Positions 28,073 through 37,135 of a DNA stretch of 64,000 nucleotides are shown here, piece after piece. The position numbers were made by a program, and so were the translations under genes. The DNA is from UBA4416 sp036676295 (lineage in GTDB: Bacteria > Bacteroidota > Bacteroidia > B-17B0 > Aurantibacillaceae). The notes below the pieces were generated by a model, which searched no databases, was not told the origin of the DNA, and worked only from the letters and a program-made list of their open reading frames with translations. Numbering within the stretch: position 1 is the first letter of the stretch; each line of letters begins with the position of its first letter. Location: assembly GCA_036676295.1 (NCBI GenBank), contig JAKFDE010000005.1, positions 1 through 64,000 on the forward strand, written 5' to 3'.

Positions 28073-28153
28073 ACCATTACAATTAGGCAAATGCTACGTT
28101 TTATAGCAAACTACTGTTTGTTTTTGTTGTTATTTTGTGGAAAAATTATTGAT

Positions 28154-29692
28154 ATGCTAGTAAAAACTTTTGGAAGTGCCGTACACGGAATTAGTGCAAC
28201 AACCGTAACCGTAGAAGTGAATATCTCTCAAGGGATCAATTTTTATATGGTTGGGTTACCGGATAGCGCGGTGAAAGAAAGTCATCAACGCATCGATGCC
28301 GCATTAAAAAATAATGGTTTGAAAATTCCGGGCAAACAAATTACCGTAAACATGGCTCCGGCAGATATTAGAAAAGAAGGTTCTGCTTATGACCTAACCA
28401 TTGCTGTTGGCATTATGGCTGCTTCCGAACAAATATTACAGGAAGAAATCTGCAAATACATCATCATGGGAGAGCTCTCTTTAGATGGTGAGTTGAGGCC
28501 CATTAAAGGCGTGTTACCTATTGCCATTAAAGCTAAAGAAGAAGGATTTAAAGGATTGATCATTCCGGAAGCTAATGCTAAAGAAGCTGCAGTGGTAGAC
28601 GGTATCGAAGTATATGGCGTTGCCAACATCAAACAAGTGATCGATTTTTTTAATGGCACCATCGCTTTAGAAAAAACAGCGATCAATATTGCAGAAGAAT
28701 TTTTAGGTCAATTAGAAAATATAGAATTTGATTTTGCGGATGTAAAAGGTCAGGAAAATATTAAACGAGCTTTGGAAATTGCGGCTGCTGGTGGCCATAA
28801 CGTAATTTTGATCGGTCCACCGGGTGCCGGAAAAACAATGTTGAGTAAACGCATGCCATCTATTTTACCGCCTATGATGCTGGAAGAAGCCCTGGAAACT
28901 ACTAAAATACACAGCGTAGCCGGCAGAACGGGGAAAGTAAAAGGCTTGGTAACTCAACGTCCTTTCAGAAGTCCCCATCACACTATTAGCGATGTAGCTT
29001 TAGTGGGCGGTGGTGCTAACGCCCAACCGGGAGAAATTTCGTTAGCACATAATGGGGTATTATTTTTAGATGAATTACCTGAATTTAAACGCACGGTTTT
29101 AGAAGTGATGCGTCAACCACTCGAAGACAGGGTAGTGACGATTTCAAGAGCTCGGTTTAGTGTAGAATATCCTGCCAGCTTTATGCTCATGGCCAGCATG
29201 AATCCTTGTCCGTGCGGCTATTATAATCATCCGGAAAAAGAATGTGTATGCGCTCCGGGAGTTGTACAAAAATACCTGAATAAAATTTCAGGGCCATTAT
29301 TAGATAGGATCGATTTGCATGTTGAGGTAACTCCCGTTCCTTTTAATGAATTAAGTAAAGTACAAAATACGGAAAGCAGTAAAGATATCAGAAAGCGTGT
29401 CATCAAAGCCAGATACATTCAATCTGTTCGTTATAAAGAACACGAAGGTGTTTATTGCAATGCGCAAATGCGTACTAAAGATCTGAGAACCTATTGCCAT
29501 TTAAATGATGCCAGCACTAATTTACTGAAAACAGCTATGGAACGTTTAGGATTATCTGCTCGGGCTTATGATCGTATTTTAAAAGTAGCGCGAACTATTG
29601 CCGATCTGGAATCTTCGTTAAACATTGAAACCAATCATATTGCCGAAGCTATTCAATACCGTAGTTTGGACAGAGACGGTTGGGCAGGATAA
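28154..29692 (+). CDS. yifB: YifB/ComM family Mg-chelatase-like AAA ATPase
   Basis: The 512-residue protein (from ATG 28154) has the N-terminal ChlI-like domain, then the AAA core with Walker A GPPGAGKT at 221-228, a Walker B FLDELPEF and a Mg-chelatase insert with CPCGYY and ECVCAPG cysteine pairs. ComM helps natural transformation by driving branch migration of integrating DNA; that role is known for other species and inferred here. An in-frame ATG 90 bases upstream adds a hydrophobic N-terminus that the family does not have, and it lies within a palindrome, so I reject it. Confidence 0.92.
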   Translation: MLVKTFGSAVHGISATTVTVEVNISQGINFYMVGLPDSAVKESHQRIDAALKNNGLKIPGKQITVNMAPADIRKEGSAYDLTIAVGIMAASEQILQEEICKYIIMGELSLDGELRPIKGVLPIAIKAKEEGFKGLIIPEANAKEAAVVDGIEVYGVANIKQVIDFFNGTIALEKTAINIAEEFLGQLENIEFDFADVKGQENIKRALEIAAAGGHNVILIGPPGAGKTMLSKRMPSILPPMMLEEALETTKIHSVAGRTGKVKGLVTQRPFRSPHHTISDVALVGGGANAQPGEISLAHNGVLFLDELPEFKRTVLEVMRQPLEDRVVTISRARFSVEYPASFMLMASMNPCPCGYYNHPEKECVCAPGVVQKYLNKISGPLLDRIDLHVEVTPVPFNELSKVQNTESSKDIRKRVIKARYIQSVRYKEHEGVYCNAQMRTKDLRTYCHLNDASTNLLKTAMERLGLSARAYDRILKVARTIADLESSLNIETNHIAEAIQYRSLDRDGWAG

Positions 29693-29706
29693 GCTTTTAA
29701 ATAAAA

Positions 29707-29730
29707 AACCTTCGAACAATCTCGAAGGTT
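29707..29730. terminator. Bidirectional terminator after yifB
   Basis: AACCTTCGA (29707-29715) and TCGAAGGTT (29722-29730) form a perfect 9-base stem with a 6-base loop and a T-run after it on the plus strand and A-run before it. It separates convergent genes. Confidence 0.88.
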
Positions 29731-29754
29731 TTTTTATTATAACAACTTGTTTGA

Positions 29755-30489
29755 TTAAGCTCCTATGGAGTAAAATATCATTGACCAAACTCCTGAGATC
29801 AATAAAGCAACACCCCCAAATACAATTGCTAGTATAGCAAATGTTCTTTGATAGGATGGCATCTCTTTTTTGCCAATAATTAAAGCGGCGATACCGCAGC
29901 CTAAGGCTAAAACACCCAATATAAGAGCTATCATAAATAAAGGTGAAATAACCGCTACTGAAGATGCTATCGCCATACTAATTGTGTCGATAATAGCGCC
30001 AAAAGTGAGTATAAATCCTCCTAATCCAGCTGCAAAGCCTACAATAGAAAGGATCATCGCCGCAATGCTGCTACCATTACTTTCTGATGCTTCTGATTTT
30101 GCTGCCTTTTCTAATAAAATAGCCGAAAAAGGCATTTTAGATAAAGCTTTCGCTGTTTTAGCATCTATTGTTTTTGTATCAAATAATTTGATCGTTTTTT
30201 TCTTTGTAACAACAGGCTTTTGAGCAGGTTCTTTTTTAACCGATGCCGTTACTTCTTCTTTTATCAATGGCTCCACAGGTGCTTTTGTATCAACAGAAAT
30301 CTCTGTTTTAGCGGCTACCTCAGGTAAGCTCTCTGTGGTTGTTGATTTACCTTTTTTAGCTGATACCTCACTATGAGTTGGTTTATAGTGCCCTTTGGTA
30401 TAACGGCGATTCATATAGCCCAATTTAGAACATTGCGCAAACAATATAATAATAGACAATATCAAAATTTTGGATAATAATTTAGACAT
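29755..30489 (-). CDS. Lipoprotein with C-terminal membrane helices
   Basis: The 244-residue protein starts at ATG 30489 with a lipoprotein signal (LILSIIILFAQC, Cys about 20). A Lys/Thr/Glu-rich linker (about 40-115) follows, then three membrane helices to the end (about 140-240). The C-terminal part resembles the Gly-rich DUF4190-like three-helix region of small membrane proteins, which is a guess. The longer ORF start (30516) adds nine residues before the signal and is less likely. Confidence 0.6.
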   Translation of the reverse strand: MSKLLSKILILSIIILFAQCSKLGYMNRRYTKGHYKPTHSEVSAKKGKSTTTESLPEVAAKTEISVDTKAPVEPLIKEEVTASVKKEPAQKPVVTKKKTIKLFDTKTIDAKTAKALSKMPFSAILLEKAAKSEASESNGSSIAAMILSIVGFAAGLGGFILTFGAIIDTISMAIASSVAVISPLFMIALILGVLALGCGIAALIIGKKEMPSYQRTFAILAIVFGGVALLISGVWSMIFYSIGA

Positions 30490-30513
30490 GGTAAATAAGT
30501 TAAGGTTACAAAA

Positions 30514-30521
30514 CAAATATA
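30514..30521 (-). promoter_or_regulatory. Candidate -7 element for the 244-residue lipoprotein
   Basis: On the minus strand TATATTTG fits TAnnTTTG, 25 bases before the start. A clear -33 TTG is not visible. Confidence 0.35.
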
Positions 30522-30599
30522 CTAATTCGCTATAAAACTAAAAATACTTAAAAAATGACAGAAGTCAGTCCTCACCTATAAATATATGGTGTAGAGTAT

Positions 30600-30607
30600 T
30601 AACTTTG
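30600..30607 (+). promoter_or_regulatory. Candidate -7 element for the DUF4296 lipoprotein
   Basis: TAACTTTG fits TAnnTTTG but lies only 7 bases before the ATG at 30614, which would make a leaderless transcript. No good -33 element is visible. Confidence 0.35.
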
Positions 30608-30613
30608 TACTTA

Positions 30614-30973
30614 ATGGCACAACACTGGTTAAAATTTTTATTTCTTTTTATTGTCTTGTTTTCTTGTACTCCAAAACAAGAAGAAGATGAGACAGTTCCT
30701 CCGGCTATTTTAAATGAAGAACAATTGATAAATGTATTGACTGATGCTTATTTAGGAGAAGGCGCTTCTGGCATAAATGTAAAAAACGTTAATGGCGAAA
30801 AATACGATTCTACTTATTTATTCAATCCTTTAAAAGATAATGGTGTTACTAAAGCAACATTCGATTCAACTATTACTTATTACAGCCAGCATCCAAAAAA
30901 ACTAAAAATGGTTTACGATAAGGTGTTAGATAAATTAAGTCAAATACAAGCTAACGGAAAATTGGATAAATAG
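30614..30973 (+). CDS. DUF4296 family lipoprotein
   Basis: The 119-residue protein begins with a lipoprotein signal ending FLFIVLFSC (Cys about 19). It has the DUF4296 pattern: NEEQLINVLTDAYLGEG, a short variable part, then YYSQHPKKLKMVYDKVLDKL. The function is not known. The start is ATG 30614; a TTG at 30605 is too close to the -7 element. It stops 9 bases before the M20 amidohydrolase, so they are probably one unit. Confidence 0.8.
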   Translation: MAQHWLKFLFLFIVLFSCTPKQEEDETVPPAILNEEQLINVLTDAYLGEGASGINVKNVNGEKYDSTYLFNPLKDNGVTKATFDSTITYYSQHPKKLKMVYDKVLDKLSQIQANGKLDK

Positions 30974-30982
30974 AAATTGAGT

Positions 30983-32191
30983 ATGAGTTTAATTGAAAAC
31001 ATCAAGCAGCTTGCCGCCAAACATTCTGAAGAATTAATTTCTATTCGACGACACATTCACCAACATCCTGAATTATCTTTCGAGGAATTCAAAACCTCTG
31101 AATTTGTTTGTTCTGTATTAGACAAATATCAAATACCATATACCAAAAACCACGTTAAAACAGGTATTATTGCTTTGATCAAAGGAAAAAATCCTGATAA
31201 AAAAACGATCTTATTACGTGCCGATCTGGATGCTTTACCCATTGAAGAAAAGAATGACGTGAGTTATAGATCAAAAAACACTGGCGTTATGCATGCTTGC
31301 GGACATGATGTACACACGGCTTCAGTTTTAGGAACTGCTATTATTTTAGATCAATTAAAGCATGAATTTGAAGGTATAGTGAAGATCATGTTTCAACCGG
31401 GAGAAGAACTATTGCCTGGTGGCGCTTCTTTAATGATACAGGATGGCGTTTTACAAAATCCAAAAGTAGATGTAGCCATTGCACAACATGTATTTCCAAG
31501 TATGGAAGTTGGAAAAGTTGGTTTTAGAAGTGGAATGTATATGGCTAGTACCGATGAATTGCACATTACCATATACGGTAAAGGTGGCCATGCAGCCATG
31601 GCTGGCGAATACAATAATCCGTTAGTAGTTGCAGCATCAATTATTAAAGAAATAGAAATGCAATTTCCGTTTGTGTTGGATGCAGAAGGCGTAGCCAGAA
31701 ATACCGAAAACAATATTCCAACTGTGATTGCTTTTGGAAAAATTGAAGGTAAGGGCGCTACCAATGTTATTCCTGAAAGTGTTTATTTAGCCGGGACTTT
31801 CCGAACGATGGATGAAACCTGGCGCAAAACGGTTAAAGAAAAAATTACGCAAATCATTAATGCCATTTGCGCAAAATACAATACCACAGCAGACATCAAT
31901 ATCATGGATGGTTATCCGTTTTTAACTAACGATGATGAAATTACCGGTCAATGTAAAAAAGCCGCTATAGACTATTTAGGAAAAGAAAATGTAGAGGATT
32001 TACCTTTACGCATGACTGCAGAGGATTTTGCCTATATCACTCAACAAGTACCAAGTTGTTTTTACCGCTTAGGTACCAGCAACAAACAAAAAGGAATTAC
32101 TTCCGGAGTACACACTCCTACTTTTGATATTGATGAAAAAGCTTTAGAAATAGCCAGTGGTTTGATGGCTTGGATGGTGGTGAAGGAATAG
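30983..32191 (+). CDS. M20 family amidohydrolase (hippurate/N-acyl-amino acid hydrolase)
   Basis: The 402-residue protein has the di-metal motif HACGHDVHTA near residue 100, the catalytic FQPGEE segment, and the TAEDFAY metal ligand segment near the C-terminus. HIHQHPELSFEEF at the N-terminus is a hallmark of the AmaA/HipO/IAA-hydrolase branch. It removes acyl groups from N-acyl amino acids. It differs from the ArgE-type enzyme at 11715 and is not in the arginine operon. The substrate is not known. The ATG at 30983 follows the TTG used by a longer reading. Confidence 0.88.
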   Translation: MSLIENIKQLAAKHSEELISIRRHIHQHPELSFEEFKTSEFVCSVLDKYQIPYTKNHVKTGIIALIKGKNPDKKTILLRADLDALPIEEKNDVSYRSKNTGVMHACGHDVHTASVLGTAIILDQLKHEFEGIVKIMFQPGEELLPGGASLMIQDGVLQNPKVDVAIAQHVFPSMEVGKVGFRSGMYMASTDELHITIYGKGGHAAMAGEYNNPLVVAASIIKEIEMQFPFVLDAEGVARNTENNIPTVIAFGKIEGKGATNVIPESVYLAGTFRTMDETWRKTVKEKITQIINAICAKYNTTADINIMDGYPFLTNDDEITGQCKKAAIDYLGKENVEDLPLRMTAEDFAYITQQVPSCFYRLGTSNKQKGITSGVHTPTFDIDEKALEIASGLMAWMVVKE

Positions 32192-32208
32192 TACTTTTAT
32201 TTATACTC

Positions 32209-32673
32209 TTAGCTCAAAAACACACTCTTAAATAGTTGTAATTGTTCTCCTGAAAAATTTCTTTTAGGTATGATACTGGCTACTCTTGAGCTTGTCCAAA
32301 CTAAAATATAATTTTTACTTTCAGTTACACTATATAAATTCTCCAAAGATAATGTGGAACTAAATGATTGGCCAGTAGTGGTCATATTATCTTCGTCAAA
32401 TTCATAAAGAACCTGTTCTTTCAAACGATTATGCGAATTATAAATTTTTTTTAAAGTAAAATACATAGAAATAGGCAAAAAGAAAACAAGAAATAATCCA
32501 AGTACTAAAGGAATAAAAAACTTGTCATTTTCCAATATAGTGAGAGATAAAAATAGCATTAATAACCCCATTATGGTAGAAGATATCGTTGTCCATTTGC
32601 GATAAAATGTATAATAACTTACATTAATATAATCTTTCAATGTGATTTGTGTTGTAACGCTAATTTTTCCCAT
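32209..32673 (-). CDS. YcxB-like membrane protein
   Basis: The 154-residue protein has two membrane helices (about 31-48 and 53-73) and a C-terminal soluble beta-rich part ending IIPKRNFSGEQLQLF, the pattern of the YcxB-like family. Function is unknown. It is 38 bases downstream of the ABC permease gene on the same strand and may be the last gene of that operon. Confidence 0.68.
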   Translation of the reverse strand: MGKISVTTQITLKDYINVSYYTFYRKWTTISSTIMGLLMLFLSLTILENDKFFIPLVLGLFLVFFLPISMYFTLKKIYNSHNRLKEQVLYEFDEDNMTTTGQSFSSTLSLENLYSVTESKNYILVWTSSRVASIIPKRNFSGEQLQLFKSVFLS

Positions 32674-32711
32674 ATATAATAGTTAGAGTATAGGGCGACT
32701 AAATAAAGTAT

Positions 32712-33986
32712 TTACTTCAACCTCACATACTTTTGGTAGCAATAAGAACCACCAAGAGCCACAAGGAAAAATGCCCACAGTTTGACAACATGAGGAAGAA
32801 TTTCTCTAAATCCAAAGTTCCGTAAAAAGATGCCGTAAAACGCTTCAAGTCCCCAATTCATAGGCGAGATCACACTGATCTGTTTCATGATCTCCGGCAT
32901 GACGAAGGTTGGCACCCAAACGCCACCAATAGCCGCCAAAATAACCACAAACACGGCTCCAAACAACGAGGCTTGTTCATGCGAGTTGGCAATGGTTCCT
33001 ACCAATAAACCAAAACCTGTGGCTGCAAATGCCGCCGAACTGGCTACGACTAATAATACCGGTAACTGATTGCCAATGTTTAATTGCGGTAATCCCATCA
33101 GTGGTAAAATATAGATCCCTACACATAACATTAAACTGAATTGAATCAAACTCACCACCATATAAGTGATCATTTTTCCTAAAATGACGATCATGTAAGA
33201 GCCCGGCATGGTCAATAATCTAAAAGCACTGCCGTCTTCACGTTCCTTGATGATATTTCCTGCCAAAGGGATGCAAATAAAAAACATAGCGAATAACGTC
33301 CAGGCAGGTACATTGTGTTGTACTGAATTTGGTATGATAGGAGAATTATTATAGGACGCGTATTCTTCTGACAAATTCACTAATGGCTTAGTTTCCATTT
33401 TAGCAGGTTTTGCATCCGGAAAATTGTCGCTCATGGTTTCGTTCAAAGCCTGAACCATACTCTGCATTTCTATTTGAGAAATGATACGTTCAATAGAGTT
33501 ACTGATCGTGGTTTTAAATGATTTTTTAGTAATGGGATCAAAATATAACTGTACTCTTAAAGTAGATGTATCTTGCGGCTCTACAATAGCAGTAGTATCT
33601 CCACTAAAACTATTCAATAATTTAGAAACACGTTTAGATGATTTTTCTCTTAGCTGCTTGCTCGTATTTTCAGGAATCACAATACCTATAAAATAATTGC
33701 CTTTAGCTATTTCTGTTTTAGCTTGTTCAGCCGTCAATTGCTTTTTAGTTATGACAAAAAATTTAGAACCTTCTAATGATTTTTCTAAAGTATGAGATAG
33801 AGAATCGTTATCCTTATCAACGATCAATAAAGGAACCGAAGCTTCATTAACCGAACGAAAGGTCGTATCCTGAATTAAGGTGATCACTAAAATTAATATC
33901 GTAGGCATAATAAAAGTAATGGCTAATCCGGCTTTATCCCGAATCAACACTTTGTACTCTTTGTATATGCTGTATATTAATTTCAT
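32712..33986 (-). CDS. ABC-2 type transporter permease
   Basis: The 424-residue protein has one N-terminal membrane helix, a large extracytoplasmic loop (about 45-235) and five C-terminal helices, the pattern of ABC-2 permeases of the YhgE/DrrB kind. With the ATPase gene it makes an exporter, probably of a lipid or pigment-like compound, given its neighbour dehydratase. The ATG overlaps the stop of the ATPase gene by one base (TAATG). Confidence 0.88.
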   Translation of the reverse strand: MKLIYSIYKEYKVLIRDKAGLAITFIMPTILILVITLIQDTTFRSVNEASVPLLIVDKDNDSLSHTLEKSLEGSKFFVITKKQLTAEQAKTEIAKGNYFIGIVIPENTSKQLREKSSKRVSKLLNSFSGDTTAIVEPQDTSTLRVQLYFDPITKKSFKTTISNSIERIISQIEMQSMVQALNETMSDNFPDAKPAKMETKPLVNLSEEYASYNNSPIIPNSVQHNVPAWTLFAMFFICIPLAGNIIKEREDGSAFRLLTMPGSYMIVILGKMITYMVVSLIQFSLMLCVGIYILPLMGLPQLNIGNQLPVLLVVASSAAFAATGFGLLVGTIANSHEQASLFGAVFVVILAAIGGVWVPTFVMPEIMKQISVISPMNWGLEAFYGIFLRNFGFREILPHVVKLWAFFLVALGGSYCYQKYVRLK

Positions 33987-34735
33987 TATTTATCTCTAAA
34001 TCTATTCCCTGTAATTTTTAAATACACTTCTTCTATACTATGGCAATTATTTTCTTCAATTAATGCTTTTGTTTTTCCTTGAGTAATTAGTTTTCCTTCA
34101 TCTATGATGGCAATATGATTACAGAAACTTTCCGCCTCATCCAAATGGTGGGAAGTATATAAAATAGTCATACCATTTTCCTGATTCAATTTTTTCAAAT
34201 GATCAATGATGGCTTGTTTAGACTGCACATCAACGCCAACAGTTGGCTCATCTAAAATCAATAATTCAGGGTTATGTAAAATGCCTGCAATTAAATTTAC
34301 TCGGCGTTTCATGCCACCCGAGTAAGAAACAATTTTTTGATGTGTGTTAGCTTCTAAACCCAGTATCGATAAATTATGTTTAATGTTTTCTTTTAAAGCA
34401 TTTCCTCTTAAACCGTACATGTGCCCGAGGAATAATAAATTTTCCCAGGCCGTTAGTTGTGGGTATAAAGCAATTTCCTGCGGCACCACGCCAATTAATT
34501 GTTTGCAGGCTTTGCTATTTGATTTATGCGTTAAGCCCTTAATAAATATCTCGCCACTATTAGCACTGAACAACCCGCATAACATAGAAATGAAGGTTGT
34601 TTTACCGGCACCGTTAGGGCCTAGTAATCCAAAAATATCGCCTGTGTCTATGGTCAATGACAAGTCATTCACGGCAGGACGTGGGGCGTCTTTATATTTT
34701 TTAGAAACGTGTTGTATGTCAACTAATACACTCAC
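33986..34735 (-). CDS. ABC transporter ATP-binding protein
   Basis: The 249-residue protein has Walker A GPNGAGKT (39-46), the signature YSGGMKRR, Walker B LLILDEPTVGVD and the switch histidine in TSHH. It should energise the ABC-2 permease downstream. The start chosen is GTG 34735, whose G is the last base of the TAG stop of the dehydratase gene (TAGTG); the ORF could extend upstream, but that part overlaps the dehydratase and does not belong to the fold. Confidence 0.88.
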   Translation of the reverse strand: MSVLVDIQHVSKKYKDAPRPAVNDLSLTIDTGDIFGLLGPNGAGKTTFISMLCGLFSANSGEIFIKGLTHKSNSKACKQLIGVVPQEIALYPQLTAWENLLFLGHMYGLRGNALKENIKHNLSILGLEANTHQKIVSYSGGMKRRVNLIAGILHNPELLILDEPTVGVDVQSKQAIIDHLKKLNQENGMTILYTSHHLDEAESFCNHIAIIDEGKLITQGKTKALIEENNCHSIEEVYLKITGNRFRDK

Positions 34736-35178
34736 TAGGCGTTGTCTTGTAAAAATATTTTCATTTCGCAAGTAGCCACTAATTGCCCTTGGCAATAGGA
34801 TTTAGCTTCGATGATAGAAACATTCATCACTTGTGTTTTAGTAATCACTTCAGTCAATAATTCATGTCCCATACTTGGTAAATGATGAATCACCAGATCT
34901 TTAATGTTACCAATAAACCCAACAGCCGGTTTAGTATTATTTTTTACGGCCTCGTAACCCGCTCTACTAGCTGCGCTTTGTGCCATATTTTCAATAATAC
35001 CCGACTCGGTTAATTTGCCATGTTGAGTAAAAATATGATCAGGGCTAATGTCAAAACCGGTGACAATAGATGATTCATCAGATTTATAAATTCTACTCAC
35101 AAGTACAATGGGCGCACGCTGTGGGATATAATTTAAAATATCTTCTGTATTTACTATGGGTTTATCTACACTAATCAT
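34735..35178 (-). CDS. Hotdog-fold 3-hydroxyacyl-ACP dehydratase-like protein
   Basis: The 147-residue protein has the FabZ/ApeP-type hotdog fold: YIPQRAPIVLVS near the N-terminus, a central helix GIIENMAQSAASRAGYEA and GFIGNIKDL. The Pro-x-x-x-Pro stretch and the Glu in the central helix fit dehydratase active sites, but the catalytic His of FabZ is not clear. It probably acts on an acyl carrier protein-bound chain. It is the first gene of the dehydratase-ABC operon. It may cooperate with the KAS III module at 20.8-24.2 kb. Confidence 0.75.
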   Translation of the reverse strand: MISVDKPIVNTEDILNYIPQRAPIVLVSRIYKSDESSIVTGFDISPDHIFTQHGKLTESGIIENMAQSAASRAGYEAVKNNTKPAVGFIGNIKDLVIHHLPSMGHELLTEVITKTQVMNVSIIEAKSYCQGQLVATCEMKIFLQDNA

Positions 35179-35255
35179 GACTCAAATAAAGAGTCACAAA
35201 AATACATTTATATATTGGAATTATGTAAAAAGAAAGCTGATTTCGAAAGACTTTA

Positions 35256-35318
35256 TGTCAGTTCGAGCGTAGTCGAAAACATTTGAAATACTGCATCTCG
35301 ACTACGCTCGATGTGACA
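35256..35318. repeat. Dispersed-type inverted repeat
   Basis: The core arms are TCGAGCGTAGTCGA (35263-35276) and TCGACTACGCTCGA (35298-35311), 14 perfect bases each, extended outward by TGTCA and TGACA. The loop is 21 bases. Similar GTCGAGCGTAGTCGA-type sequences recur between genes in Bacteroidota genomes from memory. It sits between two minus-strand genes. Confidence 0.8.
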
Positions 35319-35330
35319 AATACGTTTAAT

Positions 35331-36272
35331 CTATTGCTGTGCAAACCATTTTTGTCTTAATATAAATTTGATCAATAAAACCAATCCAATAATAACAACC
35401 ACTATTGGCCACAATCTGATGAAGAATAAAATGATCTCTCCGAAAATAGCTGCGCCATCGCTAACTGAACGCAATAGTTTAGAACCAAAATTTGGTTGGT
35501 AAGGTTCAATTGGTATTGCGTATGCATACGTTTCTTTTTTAGAAGTTTCTCTTTGATAAATACTGATATTAACTGTGCTATAAGCTACATCATGCGCTAA
35601 TTCAATCGTATTCAGTTTTGTATCATCAGCCCTCTCTTGTTTAATCAATAGATCATTTTCAGCCTCAACCGTTTGATTCAATTTTTTGCCTTTGTTATCA
35701 ATAGCATTCTCCACTCTTTTTTTATGACTAACAAATCTGTTTTCGGATAACTTGGCTGATTGAAATTGTTTGGTCACATCATCTGCTTTAATTTTCCGGT
35801 AATCTAAATAATCGATCAACGCAGAAATTTCAGTTAAGGTCTTGTCCAACTCATCGTTTGGAATACGCATCACAATATCGTTATGCACGGTGTAATTGAT
35901 CACGTCCTGCATGCTGTCCTTACTAATGCGAATTGAATTTTTGAAATTGGTGTTACTTTCTAACATGGAACTTGTTACATACCCATTATTAGCTGTTACA
36001 ATTCGTTCGATATCAAAGGTGGCGTTTTTCACATCCTTCACTTTAAAATACAGATCAGCTTTTCTTACAAACACTCTATGACTGTCTTGTTTAATTGGCT
36101 GTTGTGTTTGAGGAATGTTTTTAATAACCGTAGACACTGAATCGGCAAAAGCTTTGGCTTGTTCTTCTTTATCAGACATATACTCCGAAGAAGGGCTGCA
36201 AGAAGCAATAACAGTACATGATAGTAAAACGATCGCTGAAAGTTTAACTAAAGTTGAGGTTTTGGTTTTCAT
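35331..36272 (-). CDS. DUF4349 family lipoprotein
   Basis: The 313-residue protein starts at ATG 36272 with a lipoprotein signal (AIVLLSCTVIASC, Cys about 24). Its middle is DUF4349: a VRKADLYFKVKDVKNATFDIE strand-helix unit, a VMRIPNDELDKTL unit, and a coiled-coil region (about 160-225). A C-terminal membrane helix (about 278-305) anchors it. Function is unknown; members sit in the envelope. The longer ORF start at 36299 is less likely. Confidence 0.85.
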   Translation of the reverse strand: MKTKTSTLVKLSAIVLLSCTVIASCSPSSEYMSDKEEQAKAFADSVSTVIKNIPQTQQPIKQDSHRVFVRKADLYFKVKDVKNATFDIERIVTANNGYVTSSMLESNTNFKNSIRISKDSMQDVINYTVHNDIVMRIPNDELDKTLTEISALIDYLDYRKIKADDVTKQFQSAKLSENRFVSHKKRVENAIDNKGKKLNQTVEAENDLLIKQERADDTKLNTIELAHDVAYSTVNISIYQRETSKKETYAYAIPIEPYQPNFGSKLLRSVSDGAAIFGEIILFFIRLWPIVVVIIGLVLLIKFILRQKWFAQQ

Positions 36273-36349
36273 AAATGTGGGTTTTATTATTGATGCCACA
36301 TAATGCTGTTTTGTAACCTTTATATTAGTGTTAAGATTGGTTAAAATAA

Positions 36350-36381
36350 AAGAGCCGCTCCAACTAGTTGGAACGGCTCTT
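36350..36381 (-). terminator. Terminator of the DUF4412 gene
   Basis: A near-perfect stem of 16 base pairs is formed around an ACTAGT centre, with a C/A wobble mismatch. On the minus strand it is followed by a T-rich stretch. It could also act on the plus strand. Confidence 0.8.
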
Positions 36382-36400
36382 AAACTAATTAAGGGTAATA

Positions 36401-37042
36401 TTATTTTTGTTCGAATTTTTTGTAATCAGCCGGTATAGCCAATTTAGCTGCATCTACACCACCTTTGCTCATTTTAGAAACTTCTAACTTACTTACTAAT
36501 TTACCATCAGAAATTTGTTTTTCTTCAGATAACATTGGCATAGCGCCTTTTGGTAAATCTTTAATTTGATTAAAGTAAATACTTTGTTTGTCTTTTCTGT
36601 TCCACGCTTTTACTAATGGTACAAAAAAATCATATTTACCGGAAGCGATCCAATAAGTAATTTGAGTATTCTCTTCCGTATTTTTTACAGTGTACTCTGT
36701 ACATTTGATGCCTTGTACCACTTTAGTATTTGTGCCTTTTGAAGCCACGCAAGTACCTTTAATTACAGGAGCTGTTTCGCTTTTATGTTCGCCCCAAACC
36801 TTACGTACCGGGTTTACAAATTTAATTTCTTTGGTGCTTAAATTAAACACAAAGCTACCTTCTACTTTACCCGATTTACGACCAATCTGATCTAATTTCA
36901 CGTCGTTCCCTTTTACATAGTAAATGTTGGTTGTCGTGTCTTTGTTAGTTTCCATTTTAAATTCGATAGAACCTTCATAAGATTGAGCAATTGCCATAAC
37001 AGATAATGTTAAGCTAGCGGCAAGTAATTTAATTTTATTCAT
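36401..37042 (-). CDS. DUF4412 family secreted protein
   Basis: The 213-residue protein has a signal peptide (about 1-19, AIAQ) and a beta-rich body. The conserved VVQGIKCTEYTVKN segment and a YWIASGKYDFF segment fit DUF4412. It is probably periplasmic or outer-membrane associated, with no known reaction. It has a strong terminator and stands alone. Confidence 0.78.
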   Translation of the reverse strand: MNKIKLLAASLTLSVMAIAQSYEGSIEFKMETNKDTTTNIYYVKGNDVKLDQIGRKSGKVEGSFVFNLSTKEIKFVNPVRKVWGEHKSETAPVIKGTCVASKGTNTKVVQGIKCTEYTVKNTEENTQITYWIASGKYDFFVPLVKAWNRKDKQSIYFNQIKDLPKGAMPMLSEEKQISDGKLVSKLEVSKMSKGGVDAAKLAIPADYKKFEQK

Positions 37043-37135
37043 TTAATTTGTATTTAAATTTTACACTAAAATAATTAATTTATTCAGATAACAAACCTGT
37101 TTCATTTTATTTTATACACCTAACTATTAAAAACT

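Noticed and set aside
28064..28153. Upstream start for yifB
   Set aside because: The extra 30 residues are hydrophobic, are not part of the ComM fold, and the ATG sits in a palindrome.
33986..34795. Longer ATPase start overlapping the dehydratase
   Set aside because: The first 20 residues are read in another frame of the dehydratase and are not part of the ABC fold; GTG at 34735 is coupled to its stop.
35256..35318. CRISPR or attachment site
   Set aside because: There is one inverted repeat only, with no spacer series, integrase or direct repeats.
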